Shown piece after piece: positions 8,872-19,255 of a DNA stretch of 64,000 bases. Source of the DNA: Photobacterium profundum SS9. Its GTDB lineage: Bacteria; Pseudomonadota; Gammaproteobacteria; Enterobacterales; Vibrionaceae. The stretch's first letter is position 1; each line of letters starts with the position of its first letter. A program made the translations under genes and the position numbers. The notes beneath the pieces are model-generated. The model was not told the DNA's origin. It made no database searches and was given only the letters and a program-made list of their open reading frames with translations. Location: the NCBI RefSeq assembly GCF_000196255.1, contig NC_006370.1:216187-280186 (forward strand), in the 5' to 3' direction.

Positions 8872-10052
8872 TTGTTCTTCTTTGAAGTTTTATGGTGATT
8901 TGCTAAGCCACAAACCAATAATAAATATGTAAGCAGTGTCTGACCATGATTCAATGGTACATCGGTTAACGCAGCGATAGCAAAGAGGCTGCTAATACCT
9001 ATAAGTTGGTGTTTTCTTTCTATTACTAATGTTTTTGATTGTATTATTGGAACAATAAGTAATACTAAAAACAATAATAAACCGAACATACCACTTTTAA
9101 TCAGCTTGTCTAAATATTGATTATGGTAGTGTGCGGGCTGGAAGTTGAATAGTTTTTTCGAAACAAAGTCTTGATTGTAAAGTTTGTCAAATCGTAATGC
9201 ATGCTTATCCCCTAAACCTAAGATGTAATTATCTTTAAGCATATCAGGTGCCAGTTTCCACATTTGAAAACGTAAACCGATAGAGGTGCCTAAGTTACCC
9301 GATGCAATTGATTTTATTTCTGTTTGTGTTTGTTCAATACGTTGTTCTAGTTGTGGTTTAGCAATGAAACCGATACATAGAAACGCGGCAAGCCCAATAG
9401 TGGCATACTTCCAGTTGATGCCTTTATTTTTGACTTTGAGCAAAAGAATGATGGCCGCGGTGATGGTAAAACCCAGCCAAATCCCCCGTGTTTCTGTGAG
9501 TATGATGGCTGTGAGGCTCAACGTGAGTGCTAAGGCTGCTTGTAATTTCACGCTTAATGATGCCGTTCTTGATAACTGCGCAATAGCTACGATCCCGAAT
9601 GTGGCACACATGGTTGCGAAAGGGATTGCATTGATTGGCCATCTACTACGACCTATATTAAGATATAAATTATAGTAACACGCATATGCTAAGCAGAGAG
9701 ATGATGCTAAGAGTGTTAACCCTAATAAGATTCTTTGAGTTAGCAGCTCTCTCGGAAAACAAATTAAAAATAAGGATGCACCAATCAAGGCACGAATTTC
9801 TCGTGAGCTACCGCCATGATAAAAATAAGCAAATAATGCATAGCCAGTAATTGCCAATAGTACCCATAAGGTTTTGTCCTTTTTAAGGTTTTCTTTTATC
9901 GGAGCCAATCCGCGATGGAACAGGGTGGCAGCAATGGCTATGACCATCATGACGATCATGGTTTTGTCGCTATTACGTAGCACTAATAATCCGGTCGAAA
10001 GCCAGATATAGGGCAATAACATCAGTAGTTTAAAAATATTCTCTTTATTCAT
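8865..10052 (-). CDS. O-antigen ligase family membrane protein
   Basis: A 395-residue polytopic protein with about ten hydrophobic segments and a large loop between about residues 225 and 310. Conserved Wzy_C/WaaL-family features are LTETRGIWLGF (about residues 185-195, Arg in the TETR motif) and the periplasmic HYHNQYLDKLIKSGMFG motif (about residues 302-318) with its essential His. WaaL transfers O-polysaccharide from undecaprenyl diphosphate to lipid A-core at the periplasmic face. It lies between lpxM and GT25 in one operon. A Wzy polymerase is the alternative, but the context favours ligase. Confidence 0.82.
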   Translation of the reverse strand: MNKENIFKLLMLLPYIWLSTGLLVLRNSDKTMIVMMVIAIAATLFHRGLAPIKENLKKDKTLWVLLAITGYALFAYFYHGGSSREIRALIGASLFLICFPRELLTQRILLGLTLLASSLCLAYACYYNLYLNIGRSRWPINAIPFATMCATFGIVAIAQLSRTASLSVKLQAALALTLSLTAIILTETRGIWLGFTITAAIILLLKVKNKGINWKYATIGLAAFLCIGFIAKPQLEQRIEQTQTEIKSIASGNLGTSIGLRFQMWKLAPDMLKDNYILGLGDKHALRFDKLYNQDFVSKKLFNFQPAHYHNQYLDKLIKSGMFGLLLFLVLLIVPIIQSKTLVIERKHQLIGISSLFAIAALTDVPLNHGQTLLTYLLLVCGLANHHKTSKKNNC

Positions 10053-10054
10053 AA

Positions 10055-11008
10055 TTAGTTATTGATCTGATATGGGTTTTTCCCGCCCTCAGGGCGAGTT
10101 TTTAATAAACGTAAAATCCACATATATTGATCTGGACGTTCCGTAACGTATTGTTCAATACATTGATTCATCATACGAGCATCGCCCTCTTCACTACCTG
10201 TAGGGAATGGTAGTGCAGGGTAAAAATCGAGTTCGTATTTCCCTGTCTCACTGTTGTACATAGAAAACAGAGGGACAATCTTGGCACGGCTCAGTTTTGA
10301 CAAACGTCCTAAGCCAGCCATTGTGGCTTTAGTCGTGCCAAAGAAATCAACAAATACACTGTGTTCTGGGCCTAAATCTTCGTCTGGCAGGTAATAACCA
10401 AGGTAGCCTTCGCGAATAGATTTAATGAAAGGTTTGATACCTCCATCACGTTCATAGATTCGGCCACCGTATTGCACTCGCTGTTTGTGCATTAGCCAAT
10501 CAGATACCTGGTTTTTTTGTTTCTTGGCCATCGCTGAAACAGGAAGTCCACGAGACGCGAGTAGTACGGCTGGAATATCAATAGCCCAAGTGTGAGGAAC
10601 TAATAAAATGACACTTTGGTTTTGATCTGTCAGTGATGTTAAATGTTCTTCGCCACGAACCACCGTATTGTTTTCTAGCCATTGTTTGTTACGAACAGAT
10701 AACGAGGCAAACCCCATCAGGAAGGTGCCCGCTGTAATGGTGCTTTGTCGCAACATTTCTTCGCGTTCGTCATGTGTTTTTTCTGGGAAACACATTGCAA
10801 GGTTAACGCGAGCACGGCGATTTGATTTGTTTTTTAGCTTAATGGATTGGTTAGCAAACAGAGTCGCAATAGCACGTCTGAAAGCGTGTGGCAGCAGGCA
10901 AAGCAGTGATGCTAGCATTACTGCTAGCCAAGTACCCCAATATTTTGGGTGTAAAAATCCCCATTTGAATTCAGGGTTATAAGCTTGTTTATCGTAGTGA
11001 TCTTTCAT
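10055..11008 (-). CDS. lpxM: Lipid A late acyltransferase (LpxM/MsbB type)
   Basis: The 317-residue product aligns closely with E. coli LpxM from the N-terminus (NPEFKWGFLHPKYWGTWL) to the C-terminal MWILRLLKTRPEG. The acyltransferase motif HTWAID (HX4D) lies at about residue 138, and GYYLPDEDLGPEHSVFVDFF is also conserved. The enzyme adds the last secondary acyl chain to lipid A at the inner membrane. In Vibrio cholerae the homologue (LpxN) uses 3-hydroxylaurate, so chain identity may differ here. It lies 17 bp after hldD in the same operon. Confidence 0.93.
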   Translation of the reverse strand: MKDHYDKQAYNPEFKWGFLHPKYWGTWLAVMLASLLCLLPHAFRRAIATLFANQSIKLKNKSNRRARVNLAMCFPEKTHDEREEMLRQSTITAGTFLMGFASLSVRNKQWLENNTVVRGEEHLTSLTDQNQSVILLVPHTWAIDIPAVLLASRGLPVSAMAKKQKNQVSDWLMHKQRVQYGGRIYERDGGIKPFIKSIREGYLGYYLPDEDLGPEHSVFVDFFGTTKATMAGLGRLSKLSRAKIVPLFSMYNSETGKYELDFYPALPFPTGSEEGDARMMNQCIEQYVTERPDQYMWILRLLKTRPEGGKNPYQINN

Positions 11009-11024
11009 TGAGCTTCTTCGCGAT

Positions 11025-11969
11025 CTATTTATTCAATATAGCCATGTACTCAGCGACACCTTCGGCAACTGATTTAAATGGCGCATCATAGCCAGCAGCA
11101 CGTACTTTCGTGAGATCTGCTTGTGTATATTTTTGGTAGCGCCCTTCTAAATGTGCAGGGAAAGGCACTATTTCTACTTCGCCTTTTCCGTGGTGCTTGA
11201 TGACTGCATCAGCAACGGCTTGGAATGATTCCGCATTACCGGTTCCGCAGTTAAAAATCCCCGAAACGCTATTTTCTAAGAACCATAGGTTCATTTTACA
11301 AACGTCGCCCACATAGACAAAATCTCGTTTGAAAATATTTGAACCTTCAAATAACTTGGGGTTTTTGCCTTCAGTAATTTGAGTGTGTAGGTGGAATGCG
11401 ACAGAGGCCATGCTGCCTTTATGTTGTTCACGAGGACCATACACGTTGAAGTAACGGAAACCTGTGATCTGAGACAGTTTCTCGCTACGTTCTTCGGCGT
11501 CTAACCAAATACGGCGGACATAGTTGTCGAATTGCTGCTTTGAATAACCGTAAACATTGAGTGCGCCTTCATATTGCTTCTCTTCAATGAAATCATGGTC
11601 ACGACCGCCATACGTGGCTGCTGAAGAAGCATATAAAAATGGGATCTGGCGCTCTAAACAAAAATGCAGTAATTCTTTTGAATACTCATAGTTGTTTAGC
11701 ATCATGTATTTGCCATCCCACTCTGTCGTCGCTGAACAAGCGCCTTCGTGGAAAATGGCTTCGATAGGTCCAAAGTCATCACCTGCCATGATTTGGGTGA
11801 TAAAATCATCTCTATCCATGTAATCGGCAATATCTAAATCAACCAGATTGGCGAATTTGGTGCCGTCTTTTAAGTGGTCAACGACTAAAATGTCGTTATG
11901 ACCTTGCTCATTTAAGGTTTTGACGATGTTACTGCCGATCATACCGGCGCCACCAGTTACAATAATCAT
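11025..11969 (-). CDS. hldD: ADP-L-glycero-D-manno-heptose 6-epimerase
   Basis: The 314-residue product is an extended short-chain dehydrogenase. It has the Rossmann motif [14 protein letters not shown] at the N-terminus and the catalytic Tyr/Lys pair in [10 protein letters not shown] (about residues 139-148). [11 protein letters not shown] and [10 protein letters not shown] are also conserved. It converts ADP-D-glycero- to ADP-L-glycero-D-manno-heptose, the donor for the heptosyltransferase at the left end of the window. It is the first gene of the - strand LPS operon and is divergent from a TetR-family gene. Confidence 0.97.
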   Translation of the reverse strand: MIIVTGGAGMIGSNIVKTLNEQGHNDILVVDHLKDGTKFANLVDLDIADYMDRDDFITQIMAGDDFGPIEAIFHEGACSATTEWDGKYMMLNNYEYSKELLHFCLERQIPFLYASSAATYGGRDHDFIEEKQYEGALNVYGYSKQQFDNYVRRIWLDAEERSEKLSQITGFRYFNVYGPREQHKGSMASVAFHLHTQITEGKNPKLFEGSNIFKRDFVYVGDVCKMNLWFLENSVSGIFNCGTGNAESFQAVADAVIKHHGKGEVEIVPFPAHLEGRYQKYTQADLTKVRAAGYDAPFKSVAEGVAEYMAILNK

Positions 11970-12088
11970 GGTCTATCCTGAGAGTGAATGCGTTGGTGAA
12001 ACAGCGGCATATAGTCACTGTTGTAAATATGTGTCATGACTTATGATAATATCATGTGATTGCTAATGGGCGAAAGAAGTGAGATAGA

Positions 12089-12736
12089 ATGAAGACCCGC
12101 GATAGAATTATTCAGGCCGCCCTTGAACTCTTTAATGAGAGTGGTGAGCCCAATATTACGACGAACCACATTGCTGCTCATTTGAGCATTAGCCCTGGCA
12201 ATCTATACTACCACTTCCGCAATAAGGAAGAGATTATACATTGTATTTTTGATGAGTACGCCCGAGATATAAGTACTCGTTTTCAGCCAAAAGCTGAATT
12301 TGATGCAACGGCTGAAAGCTTATTGGTTTATCTTGATGCTGTGTTTATGTTGATGTGGCGTTATCGCTTCTTTTACGCCAACTTACCCGATATATTGAGC
12401 CGTGACCAAGCACTTCAATGTAAGTATTTGCAAGCACAAGAACAGCTGCATACCAACATAGTATTGTTGATGAATAGTTTTAAATCGAGTGAGCTACTTG
12501 ATCTTGATGACGGTGAGTTACTCAGTCTCGCGAATACCTTGAAATTGGTTGCTTCTAGTTGGATTTTCTACCAAACCACTCAAGTGCCCGGTGCTAAAAT
12601 TACCAAAACCGTCATTTACCAAGGCGTGCTTCAGGTGTTGAGCATTGTTCGTCCGCTAACGACAGTGAAAGGTAGAGAAAGGGTAAAGCAACTTGAATTA
12701 CATTACAGTGAGCAAGTACAACACGATCTAACCTAG
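12089..12736 (+). CDS. TetR/AcrR-family transcriptional regulator
   Basis: The 215-residue product has an N-terminal TetR helix-turn-helix: TRDRIIQAALELFNESG followed by the recognition helix LSISPGNLYYHFRNKEEII (about residues 30-50). The C-terminal ligand domain is not assignable to a specific effector. It is not SlmA. It is divergent from hldD with 120 bp between them, so it could act on the LPS operon, but nothing in the sequence proves this. Confidence 0.8.
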   Translation: MKTRDRIIQAALELFNESGEPNITTNHIAAHLSISPGNLYYHFRNKEEIIHCIFDEYARDISTRFQPKAEFDATAESLLVYLDAVFMLMWRYRFFYANLPDILSRDQALQCKYLQAQEQLHTNIVLLMNSFKSSELLDLDDGELLSLANTLKLVASSWIFYQTTQVPGAKITKTVIYQGVLQVLSIVRPLTTVKGRERVKQLELHYSEQVQHDLT

Positions 12737-12824
12737 CAGCTTCTTCTAGCGGTAAAATAAATGAATACGGGATGCACATGTATCCTGTTTCTGGATGAAC
12801 CGATATTTCCTCCTTCGTGACAGA

Positions 12825-13550
12825 TCAAATCTCCGCAAAAAGCGTCGACAGCCGCACCAAGGTAATATCTTCTTCCGTTAAATTTGGCAGTAATTCATTC
12901 AATGTGGATAGGGTAACTGGATGAGGATGCCCAATAGCAATCGCATAGCCGTATTGCTTTGCACGTTTTATTGCACTCATTAACTGCTTTGTGACAAATT
13001 CTTTGGTTTGATAATGGTCGAGAAAAACATGGCGGCGCAATGACAATACGTGATGACTAGTGGCTTGTTGTTGTGCGATGGATTTAGCCGTAGTACGGCT
13101 GTCGAGATAATAAAGATTATGTTGTTTGAGTTCTGCCATTATCCAGCCCATCGCTTGTGTATCTTGGCTGAGGGCACTCCCCATATGATTATTGATTGCG
13201 ATTGCATTCGGGACTCGAGTCAGTGCTTGGCGCAAGGTGTGCTGTAAGGTTTGTTGCGACATTGCCGAGGTTAAAGTGTTAACTTCGAGTGGGGCTAAAT
13301 GTTCCGGCTCCATGGGCATATGAAGCAATGTCTCTCGGTGTTGTTTTTTAGCTTGTGCTGCGACAGCTAAATCAAACGGCGTATTCGGTAAAATGGATAT
13401 GGTGACTTCTGGGGGAAGGTTTGATAGTAATTCAGGCATTGCCTGATAGCCTAAATCATCGATAACAATCGCTAATTGAGCGGCGTGAATATTGGTTGAT
13501 GTTAACAGAAGTAGAATCAGTGATGCTGTTTTAACTACGTTCCTTCGCAT
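12825..13550 (-). CDS. Divergent polysaccharide deacetylase family periplasmic protein (YibQ-like)
   Basis: The product is about 241 residues. From the ATG at 13550 it begins with a clear signal peptide (MRRNVVKTASLILLLLTS, cleavage near HA-AQ). The mature protein opens with the family motif LAIVIDDLGY and contains ILPNTPFD and a conserved NNHMGS. A longer frame reaches 13640, but its extra 30 codons start in the neighbouring repeat element with a TTG and would bury the signal peptide, so 13550 is preferred. As in E. coli, it lies beside envC and gpmI. Its biochemical activity is not established. Confidence 0.85.
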   Translation of the reverse strand: MRRNVVKTASLILLLLTSTNIHAAQLAIVIDDLGYQAMPELLSNLPPEVTISILPNTPFDLAVAAQAKKQHRETLLHMPMEPEHLAPLEVNTLTSAMSQQTLQHTLRQALTRVPNAIAINNHMGSALSQDTQAMGWIMAELKQHNLYYLDSRTTAKSIAQQQATSHHVLSLRRHVFLDHYQTKEFVTKQLMSAIKRAKQYGYAIAIGHPHPVTLSTLNELLPNLTEEDITLVRLSTLFAEI

Positions 13551-13631
13551 AGTAGATTGCCTGATAGCCTTCTTCCTTGAAGTGAATATCGAAATCATGT
13601 CGGGCTGACTGTTTGAATCTAGCCCGATAAG

Positions 13632-13897
13632 TATACCCAAGCTACCTCAAGATGCTCGTTTCAGCGAGAATTTGTTGGGTTCTAGGCAAGGCACTTATTT
13701 ATAGACCTAGTCGTTCTACGTTGAAAATAAGTAACACCGCATAGAGCCCAACAAAACTCGCCCTTCGGGAGTGACTCAGCGTATCTACTTCTGCGTCAAA
13801 TGTGTTTAAAAGGGAATGCCATTCCAACACACATTTTCCTTGAATTAAACACGCTGAGATCACTCTGAATCCTGCATTTTGAGGTAGCTTGGATATA
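13632..13897. repeat. Miniature inverted-repeat element, long form (266 bp)
   Basis: It is the same length and nearly the same sequence as 41214-41479. The terminal inverted repeats begin TATACCCAAG; the right arm has drifted (GGATATA instead of GGGTATA). It contains the 94-bp inner module absent from the short copy at 672-843. That module is itself an inverted repeat (CTCAGCGT with ACGCTGAG, and AATGTGT with ACACATT around GGGAATGCCATTCC). It fills the yibQ-envC gap and supplies part of the spurious 5' extension of the yibQ frame. Confidence 0.9.
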
Positions 13898-13909
13898 GTA
13901 CGTTTTATA

Positions 13910-15082
13910 TTATTTTATTAGCCACGACTTAGGGTTAGTAGGAGCCCCTTTGCGGCGGATCTCAAAGTACAAGGCTGAGCGTTCTTGACCACCACTGTCA
14001 CCAACCAGTGCAATCGGCTCATTAGCGCGCACATTATCCCCGACTTTTTTCAGCAGCGTCTGATTATAACCATAGAAGCTCATGTCACCTTTACCATGAT
14101 CGATTACCATCATAAGTCCGTATCCACGCAGCCAATCGGCAAAAACCACTTTACCAGAATAAATTGACTTCACTTGGCTGCCTGATGATTGTGCGATAAC
14201 CATGCCTTTCCAGCGCAGTTCGCCTTGCTGAGTAGTACCGTACGAATGCAATACAGAACCTTTGACGGGCCAAGGTAGTTTTCTTTTGTGTCTCGCCAAA
14301 CCATCCATCGGTGCTTTGTTTGCCGCGGCTTTGGCTGCTGCTTCGGCCGCAGCCTTCGCTTTTGCTATCTCGGTAACAAGACGTTTTTCATTATTCTGTA
14401 ATTCATTGAGATATTGGTTGCTTGAGCTGATCTGCCCTTTAATGCTTTTTAGGGTTTTCTTACGTGTGGTTTGTTTGGATTCAAGTGCACTTTTTTCTGT
14501 GTTTAATTGCGCCAATACAATTTGCTGTTGTTCACGTTGTTGTTTTAGTTGATGGTATTTCAGCTGTAATTCTGTATCGGTCGCCGCTAATTGATTGAGT
14601 GCTTGGCTGCGCGCTTGGCTTAAGCGCTCAGCATAGACCGTCATACGATCCAACTCATTGCTTTGTTCACCGCTCAATAAATTCGACAGTTGGCTATTTT
14701 TACCTTGTCGATATTGCGCATTGAGCAATTCCTTCAGCATTTCTTGCTGCCCCAGCTGTAATTGTTCGAGCTTCTTTTGCTCGCGTTCAAGCTGGGCGAT
14801 GGAGGTTTTCAACATAGAGAGCTGATTATCAGCCAGATGAATTTTTTTGGCTGTTTGTGAAATTCCAAGCTCTTGTTGCTTAAGTTCTTTCTGTAGTGAA
14901 TCGAATTTCTGTTGACGGTTATCCAATTGATTTTGTTGGCGTGAGATTTCCTGTTTAACACCATCGAGTAGGTTTTGCCCTGAGGCTACGCTCGATGCTG
15001 AAAATGACAGGCATAAGAAAACGCCAGTGCATAATGCACTGGCGTGGATAGTTTGGTTGAGGTGTTTGATCATATCCCGCAT
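13910..15082 (-). CDS. envC: Murein hydrolase activator EnvC (degenerate LytM/M23 domain)
   Basis: The 390-residue product has an N-terminal signal peptide and two long coiled-coil stretches (about residues 35-115 and 150-250, rich in Q, E, K and L). These are followed by an Ala/Lys linker and a C-terminal LytM-like domain (about residues 280-390). The M23 zinc ligands are missing: the usual HxH positions read FYGYN and ALYFEIRRKG. This marks a non-catalytic EnvC, which activates amidases AmiA/AmiB at the division septum under FtsEX control. It lies 8 bp after gpmI in the same direction. Confidence 0.93.
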   Translation of the reverse strand: MRDMIKHLNQTIHASALCTGVFLCLSFSASSVASGQNLLDGVKQEISRQQNQLDNRQQKFDSLQKELKQQELGISQTAKKIHLADNQLSMLKTSIAQLEREQKKLEQLQLGQQEMLKELLNAQYRQGKNSQLSNLLSGEQSNELDRMTVYAERLSQARSQALNQLAATDTELQLKYHQLKQQREQQQIVLAQLNTEKSALESKQTTRKKTLKSIKGQISSSNQYLNELQNNEKRLVTEIAKAKAAAEAAAKAAANKAPMDGLARHKRKLPWPVKGSVLHSYGTTQQGELRWKGMVIAQSSGSQVKSIYSGKVVFADWLRGYGLMMVIDHGKGDMSFYGYNQTLLKKVGDNVRANEPIALVGDSGGQERSALYFEIRRKGAPTNPKSWLIK

Positions 15083-15090
15083 GGGACTGA

Positions 15091-16632
15091 TTATTTCAGA
15101 TCAAACAGTACCTGACCAGTCATCTCTGCAGGGATTTCGATATCTGACAATGAAAGCATGGTGGGTGCTAGGTCAGAAAGCTTACCGCCATCTTTTAGAG
15201 TCAGTGATTTATCACCAACGTAAATAAGAGGAACAGGTAGGTTTGTATGTGCCGTATGCACGCCACCTGTTTCTGGGTTGATCATCATTTCAGCATTACC
15301 GTGGTCTGCGGTGATCAATAGTTGACCGCCCACAGATTTGATTGCTTCTACAACTTGACCAATACAGCCATCCAGTGCTTCACAAGCTTTGACCGCCGCA
15401 TCGTAAACACCAGTGTGGCCAACCATGTCGCCGTTCGGGTAATTACAGATGATAGTATCGAATTCACCGCCTTTAATTGCCGCAACTAACTTTTCTGTTA
15501 GCTCTGGTGCGCTCATTTCTGGCTGTAAGTCATAGGTAGCGACTTTTGGCGATGCCACTAATGAACGCGTTTCGCCGTCAAATTCGTCTTCTACGCCACC
15601 GTTAAAGAAGAAGGTAACGTGTGCGTATTTTTCGGTTTCAGAAATGCGTAACTGCTTTTTACCTTTCTTCGACAACCATTCGCCCAGCGTATTCTTAAGA
15701 GTTGCTGGTGGGAAGGCTGCAGGTAACTTAATGTTTGCTGCGTATCGTGTAAGCATCACAAATTCAGCTAAAGCTGGCGTTTGTGTACGAACAAAACTGG
15801 TGAAATCTGCTTCAAATGCACGCGTAATTTCACGAGCACGGTCAGCACGGTAGTTCATGAAGATAACGGTATCGCCGTCAACCATTGCTGCTGATTCTTG
15901 ACCTTCAGCGCGAATTTCTGTGGCTTTTACGAATTCATCGTTTTCATCACGAGAGTAGGCATCTGTTAGACCTGCGACTGCAGAATCAACCGTGAAGTCA
16001 GCTTTAGCAGCAGAAAGCAGGTTATAAGCGACTTCTACGCGGTCCCAGTTATTATCACGGTCCATTGCGTAGTAACGACCAACCAATGATGCTGTACGGC
16101 CTTTGCCTAATTCAGCAAATAATGCATCAAAACGCTCTAACGAGTTTTGTGCACTACGTGGTGGAGTATCACGGCCATCAAGGAAGCAGTGTAGGTAAAT
16201 TTTCTCTGCGCCACGTTTAGCTGCCATTTCAATCGCTGCTGCGATGTGATCTTCATGGCTGTGAACGCCACCAGGAGACATCAAACCCATGATATGAACA
16301 GCTTTACCTGCATTTATCGCTTTATCCATTGCAGTTGTCAGTGCTTCATTTTCGAAGAAATCACCGTCTGCGATAGATTTAGTAATTCGCGTCAGATCTT
16401 GATAAACAACACGACCCGCACCAATGTTGGTATGGCCGACTTCAGAGTTACCCATTTGACCATCAGGTAAACCCACATCAAAACCTGAAGCTGAAATTAG
16501 CGTATTAGCTTCATTGGCAATCAAGCTGTCCATTACAGGCGTATTCGCATTCGCGATTGCGTTATCTGAATTGTCTTCGCGGTAACCCCAACCATCTAGG
16601 ATCACTAAAGCAAGTGGCTTTTTAGCAGACAT
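15091..16632 (-). CDS. gpmI: 2,3-bisphosphoglycerate-independent phosphoglycerate mutase
   Basis: The product is about 513 residues, the normal length for GpmI. It interconverts 3- and 2-phosphoglycerate using two manganese ions. Visible motifs are [12 protein letters not shown] at the N-terminus, the catalytic-serine segment [15 protein letters not shown] (about residue 62), HSHEDH, and the metal-site sequences [13 protein letters not shown] and ITADHGNAE near the C-terminus. The ATG at 16632 is chosen because it is preceded by GAGGGA at good spacing and matches the family N-terminus. Five further upstream codons are open but not needed. Confidence 0.96.
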   Translation of the reverse strand: MSAKKPLALVILDGWGYREDNSDNAIANANTPVMDSLIANEANTLISASGFDVGLPDGQMGNSEVGHTNIGAGRVVYQDLTRITKSIADGDFFENEALTTAMDKAINAGKAVHIMGLMSPGGVHSHEDHIAAAIEMAAKRGAEKIYLHCFLDGRDTPPRSAQNSLERFDALFAELGKGRTASLVGRYYAMDRDNNWDRVEVAYNLLSAAKADFTVDSAVAGLTDAYSRDENDEFVKATEIRAEGQESAAMVDGDTVIFMNYRADRAREITRAFEADFTSFVRTQTPALAEFVMLTRYAANIKLPAAFPPATLKNTLGEWLSKKGKKQLRISETEKYAHVTFFFNGGVEDEFDGETRSLVASPKVATYDLQPEMSAPELTEKLVAAIKGGEFDTIICNYPNGDMVGHTGVYDAAVKACEALDGCIGQVVEAIKSVGGQLLITADHGNAEMMINPETGGVHTAHTNLPVPLIYVGDKSLTLKDGGKLSDLAPTMLSLSDIEIPAEMTGQVLFDLK

Positions 16633-17058
16633 TAATTTGTCCCTCATAATTGATGAATTCTTATAAATATTGCCTTAAGCATCTGAAATAAAAATAGATG
16701 TTTAAGGGAATAGGTATAGATTGATTGTAATTTTACTACAGTTTACCCGATAAACGGTAGGTTGAGATCAAAGTATGCGGTCAGTGGATTGTTATGTTAC
16801 TAACAAAATATATGCATTTATTGCTCTGAGTGTAAGCCCTTGGTCACAGTTTTTTTCTATTTCATTGATTGGTGAGAGCTTGTTTACCTCTTATACTGTG
16901 CATGCTGCGTTCATTTAAGAACGAGTGAGCCAGTGCGCGGAATTGTTGACTGTTACTGTACAAGGCAGTTGACGGGGGTATACTCAGATTCCTTTTTAAG
17001 GCGTGATTAGTCTTAATATTAGGTACATTGTGCCAATTAGGTAAATAGAGCGGAAGTC
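16633..17058. other. Divergent intergenic region, gpmI / yibN
   Basis: A 426-bp AT-rich gap that must hold both divergent promoters. TATACT at 16979-16984 is a possible -10 element for yibN, but no convincing -35 partner sits at the right distance. I see no further gene, repeat or strong hairpin here. Confidence 0.4.
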
Positions 17059-17499
17059 ATGCAGCAATATATAGAGTTTGTTACGGGTAATCCTATTTTA
17101 GCCCTTGTTTGGGTTGGTTTGGTTGTCGCAATTATTGCGTCGATTGTAAAGCAAAAAACAGCGGGCTACACAACAGTGAATCCCAATGAAGCGACAATAT
17201 TAGTGAATCGTGAAAACGGTGTGTTTCTTGATATTCGTACTCGTGATGAATACCGTCAGGGACATATTTCTAACGCACTTCACACTTTACCAAGCCAAAT
17301 TAAAGAACAAAACATCACTGAACTTGAAAAGTATAAAACTACCCCAATCATTGTGGTATGTAAGACAGGTCAGACAGCACAAGACAGCGCAAATTTATTG
17401 AAAAAAGCGGGTTTTGAAAACGTCAATGTCTTGAAAGATGGTCTAATTTCTTGGAATGAAGCAAAATTACCTCTTGTACGCAGTAAAAGTAAGAAGTAA
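17059..17499 (+). CDS. yibN: Membrane-anchored rhodanese-like protein YibN
   Basis: The 146-residue product has one N-terminal membrane span (about residues 13-29) followed by a cytoplasmic rhodanese domain. The domain contains FLDIRTRDEYRQGHI and the active-site loop VVCKTGQTAQ, with the persulfide-forming Cys at about residue 103. It is the usual neighbour of secB in gamma-proteobacteria. The glutaredoxin gene grxC that separates the two in E. coli is absent. The precise sulfur acceptor is unknown. Confidence 0.9.
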   Translation: MQQYIEFVTGNPILALVWVGLVVAIIASIVKQKTAGYTTVNPNEATILVNRENGVFLDIRTRDEYRQGHISNALHTLPSQIKEQNITELEKYKTTPIIVVCKTGQTAQDSANLLKKAGFENVNVLKDGLISWNEAKLPLVRSKSKK

Positions 17500-17615
17500 T
17501 TGTCGCCATTTCATGAGCAGCGAGAATTTATGTAAAGTGTGATGATTATCATCACACTTGCGAATGTATGAATTATCTCATGTGATGGGATAGAAAGAAT
17601 AAAAGGACTAAAAAG

Positions 17616-18089
17616 ATGGCTGAAGTAGCAAATAACGAAGCACAACAAAATTTCCAGATCCAGCGTGTATTCCTTAAGGATATTTCTTTTGAAGCGCCGA
17701 ATTCACCGGATATGTTCCAGAAAGAATGGAACCCAGATGTGAAGCTGGATCTTGATACTCAAAGCCGTGAGCTGGGTGAAGGTGTTTACGAAGTTATCTT
17801 ACGTCTAACAGTTACTGTGAAAAATGCAGAAGAAACAGCTTTCCTTTGTGAAGTTCAGCAAGGTGGTATCTTCACGGTTTCAGGCATGGAAGCACCACAG
17901 CTGGCACATTGTCTGGGTGCATTCAGCCCGAATATCCTATTCCCATATGCGCGTGAAACTATTTCAAGCCTAGTGGTTAAAGGTACCTTCCCACAGCTTA
18001 ACCTTGCTCCTGTTAACTTTGATGCTTTGTTCATGAATTACTTACAGAACCAAGCTGAAGCAAATACGGAAAGCACTGAAAAAGCGTAA
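17616..18089 (+). CDS. secB: Protein-export chaperone SecB
   Basis: The 157-residue product matches SecB throughout, including [19 protein letters not shown] near the N-terminus, the [18 protein letters not shown] segment (about residues 96-113) and [15 protein letters not shown]. SecB forms a tetramer that keeps preproteins unfolded and hands them to SecA. It is followed 16 bp later by gpsA, as in E. coli, so the two are probably co-transcribed. Confidence 0.97.
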   Translation: MAEVANNEAQQNFQIQRVFLKDISFEAPNSPDMFQKEWNPDVKLDLDTQSRELGEGVYEVILRLTVTVKNAEETAFLCEVQQGGIFTVSGMEAPQLAHCLGAFSPNILFPYARETISSLVVKGTFPQLNLAPVNFDALFMNYLQNQAEANTESTEKA

Positions 18090-18105
18090 TAAGCGATAAG
18101 TCACT

Positions 18106-19122
18106 ATGAATCAAAACGTAAATAATGCGATCACAATGACAGTGTTAGGTGCCGGCTCTTATGGTACCTCGCTGGCAATTTCTTTAGCGCGTTATGGTGC
18201 AAATGTCATCCTTTGGGGGCATGATGCCGAACATATTGCTCAGCTTGAAATCGACCGTGCCAATGAAGCCTTTTTGCCAGGTGTTGCTTTTCCTGAGTCG
18301 CTGATTCTTTCTGCGGATTTAGAAATGGCCGTGCAGGCAAGCCGCGATTTATTGGTGGTAGTACCAAGCCATGTGTTTGGTTTGGTATTAAGCGATGTGA
18401 AGCCATTTTTACGTGAAGACTCACGCATTTGTTGGGCAACGAAAGGCTTAGAACCAGAAACGGGGCGCTTATTAAAAGAAGTCGCCGTTGACGCTGTGGG
18501 CGCAGAGGTGCCTTTGGCTGTTTTATCTGGTCCAACATTTGCGAAAGAGCTCGCGGCGGGTATGCCAACGGCCATTGCTGTTTCTTCTCCTGATGATGCA
18601 TTTGTTGAAGACCTTCAAGAGAAAATTCACTGTAGTAAAACATTCCGTGTGTACAGCAATAGTGATTTTATTGGTATGCAATTGGGTGGCGCAGTGAAAA
18701 ACGTGATTGCGATTGGTGCTGGTATGTCTGATGGTATCGGTTTTGGTGCCAATGCACGAACTGCATTGATTACACGTGGTCTTGCTGAAATGTGTCGTCT
18801 TGGCGCGGCATTAGGTGCTCAAAAAGAAACATTCATGGGCATGGCAGGTTTAGGTGATCTAGTACTAACATGTACCGATAACCAATCACGTAACCGTCGT
18901 TTTGGTTTAGCGTTAGGGCAGGGCAAATCGGTTGATCAGGCGCAGATAGATATCGGTCAGGTTGTCGAAGGTTACCGTAATACCAAAGAAGTCTGGGCTC
19001 TTGCTCAGCGCTATGGTGTTGAAATGCCTATTTCAGAGCAAATTTATCAGGTGTTATATCAGGGTAAAGATGCAAGAGAAGCCGCGAAAGACTTATTAGC
19101 GCGTGACAAAAAATATGAGTAG
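18106..19122 (+). CDS. gpsA: Glycerol-3-phosphate dehydrogenase [NAD(P)+]
   Basis: The 338-residue product has the nucleotide-binding motif [19 protein letters not shown] at the N-terminus. It also has [13 protein letters not shown] and the catalytic-lysine segment [17 protein letters not shown] (about residues 195-210). It reduces dihydroxyacetone phosphate to sn-glycerol 3-phosphate for phospholipid synthesis. It lies between secB and cysE, the order conserved in enteric bacteria. A strong terminator follows, so cysE probably has its own promoter. Confidence 0.97.
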   Translation: MNQNVNNAITMTVLGAGSYGTSLAISLARYGANVILWGHDAEHIAQLEIDRANEAFLPGVAFPESLILSADLEMAVQASRDLLVVVPSHVFGLVLSDVKPFLREDSRICWATKGLEPETGRLLKEVAVDAVGAEVPLAVLSGPTFAKELAAGMPTAIAVSSPDDAFVEDLQEKIHCSKTFRVYSNSDFIGMQLGGAVKNVIAIGAGMSDGIGFGANARTALITRGLAEMCRLGAALGAQKETFMGMAGLGDLVLTCTDNQSRNRRFGLALGQGKSVDQAQIDIGQVVEGYRNTKEVWALAQRYGVEMPISEQIYQVLYQGKDAREAAKDLLARDKKYE

Positions 19123-19190
19123 TCGATTATGGTGTTGTTAGCCTCATTTTCATGAGGGTGGCGACTAACATAGTCGAAATAGTTCTATTA

Positions 19191-19229
19191 AAAACAACGT
19201 AAGCTGAAAAGCGCACGTTGTTTTTTTTT
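19191..19229 (+). terminator. Terminator downstream of gpsA
   Basis: AAAACAACGT pairs with ACGTTGTT across a 14-base loop and runs into nine T residues at 19221-19229. The flanks are symmetric (A-rich on the left), so it could also work on the - strand. Confidence 0.75.
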
Positions 19230-19255
19230 CTGAGCAAGTTAAAGTTATAAGACAA

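Noticed and set aside
13551..13640. N-terminal extension of YibQ
   Set aside because: It begins at a TTG inside a repeat element and would hide a clear signal peptide that starts at 13550.
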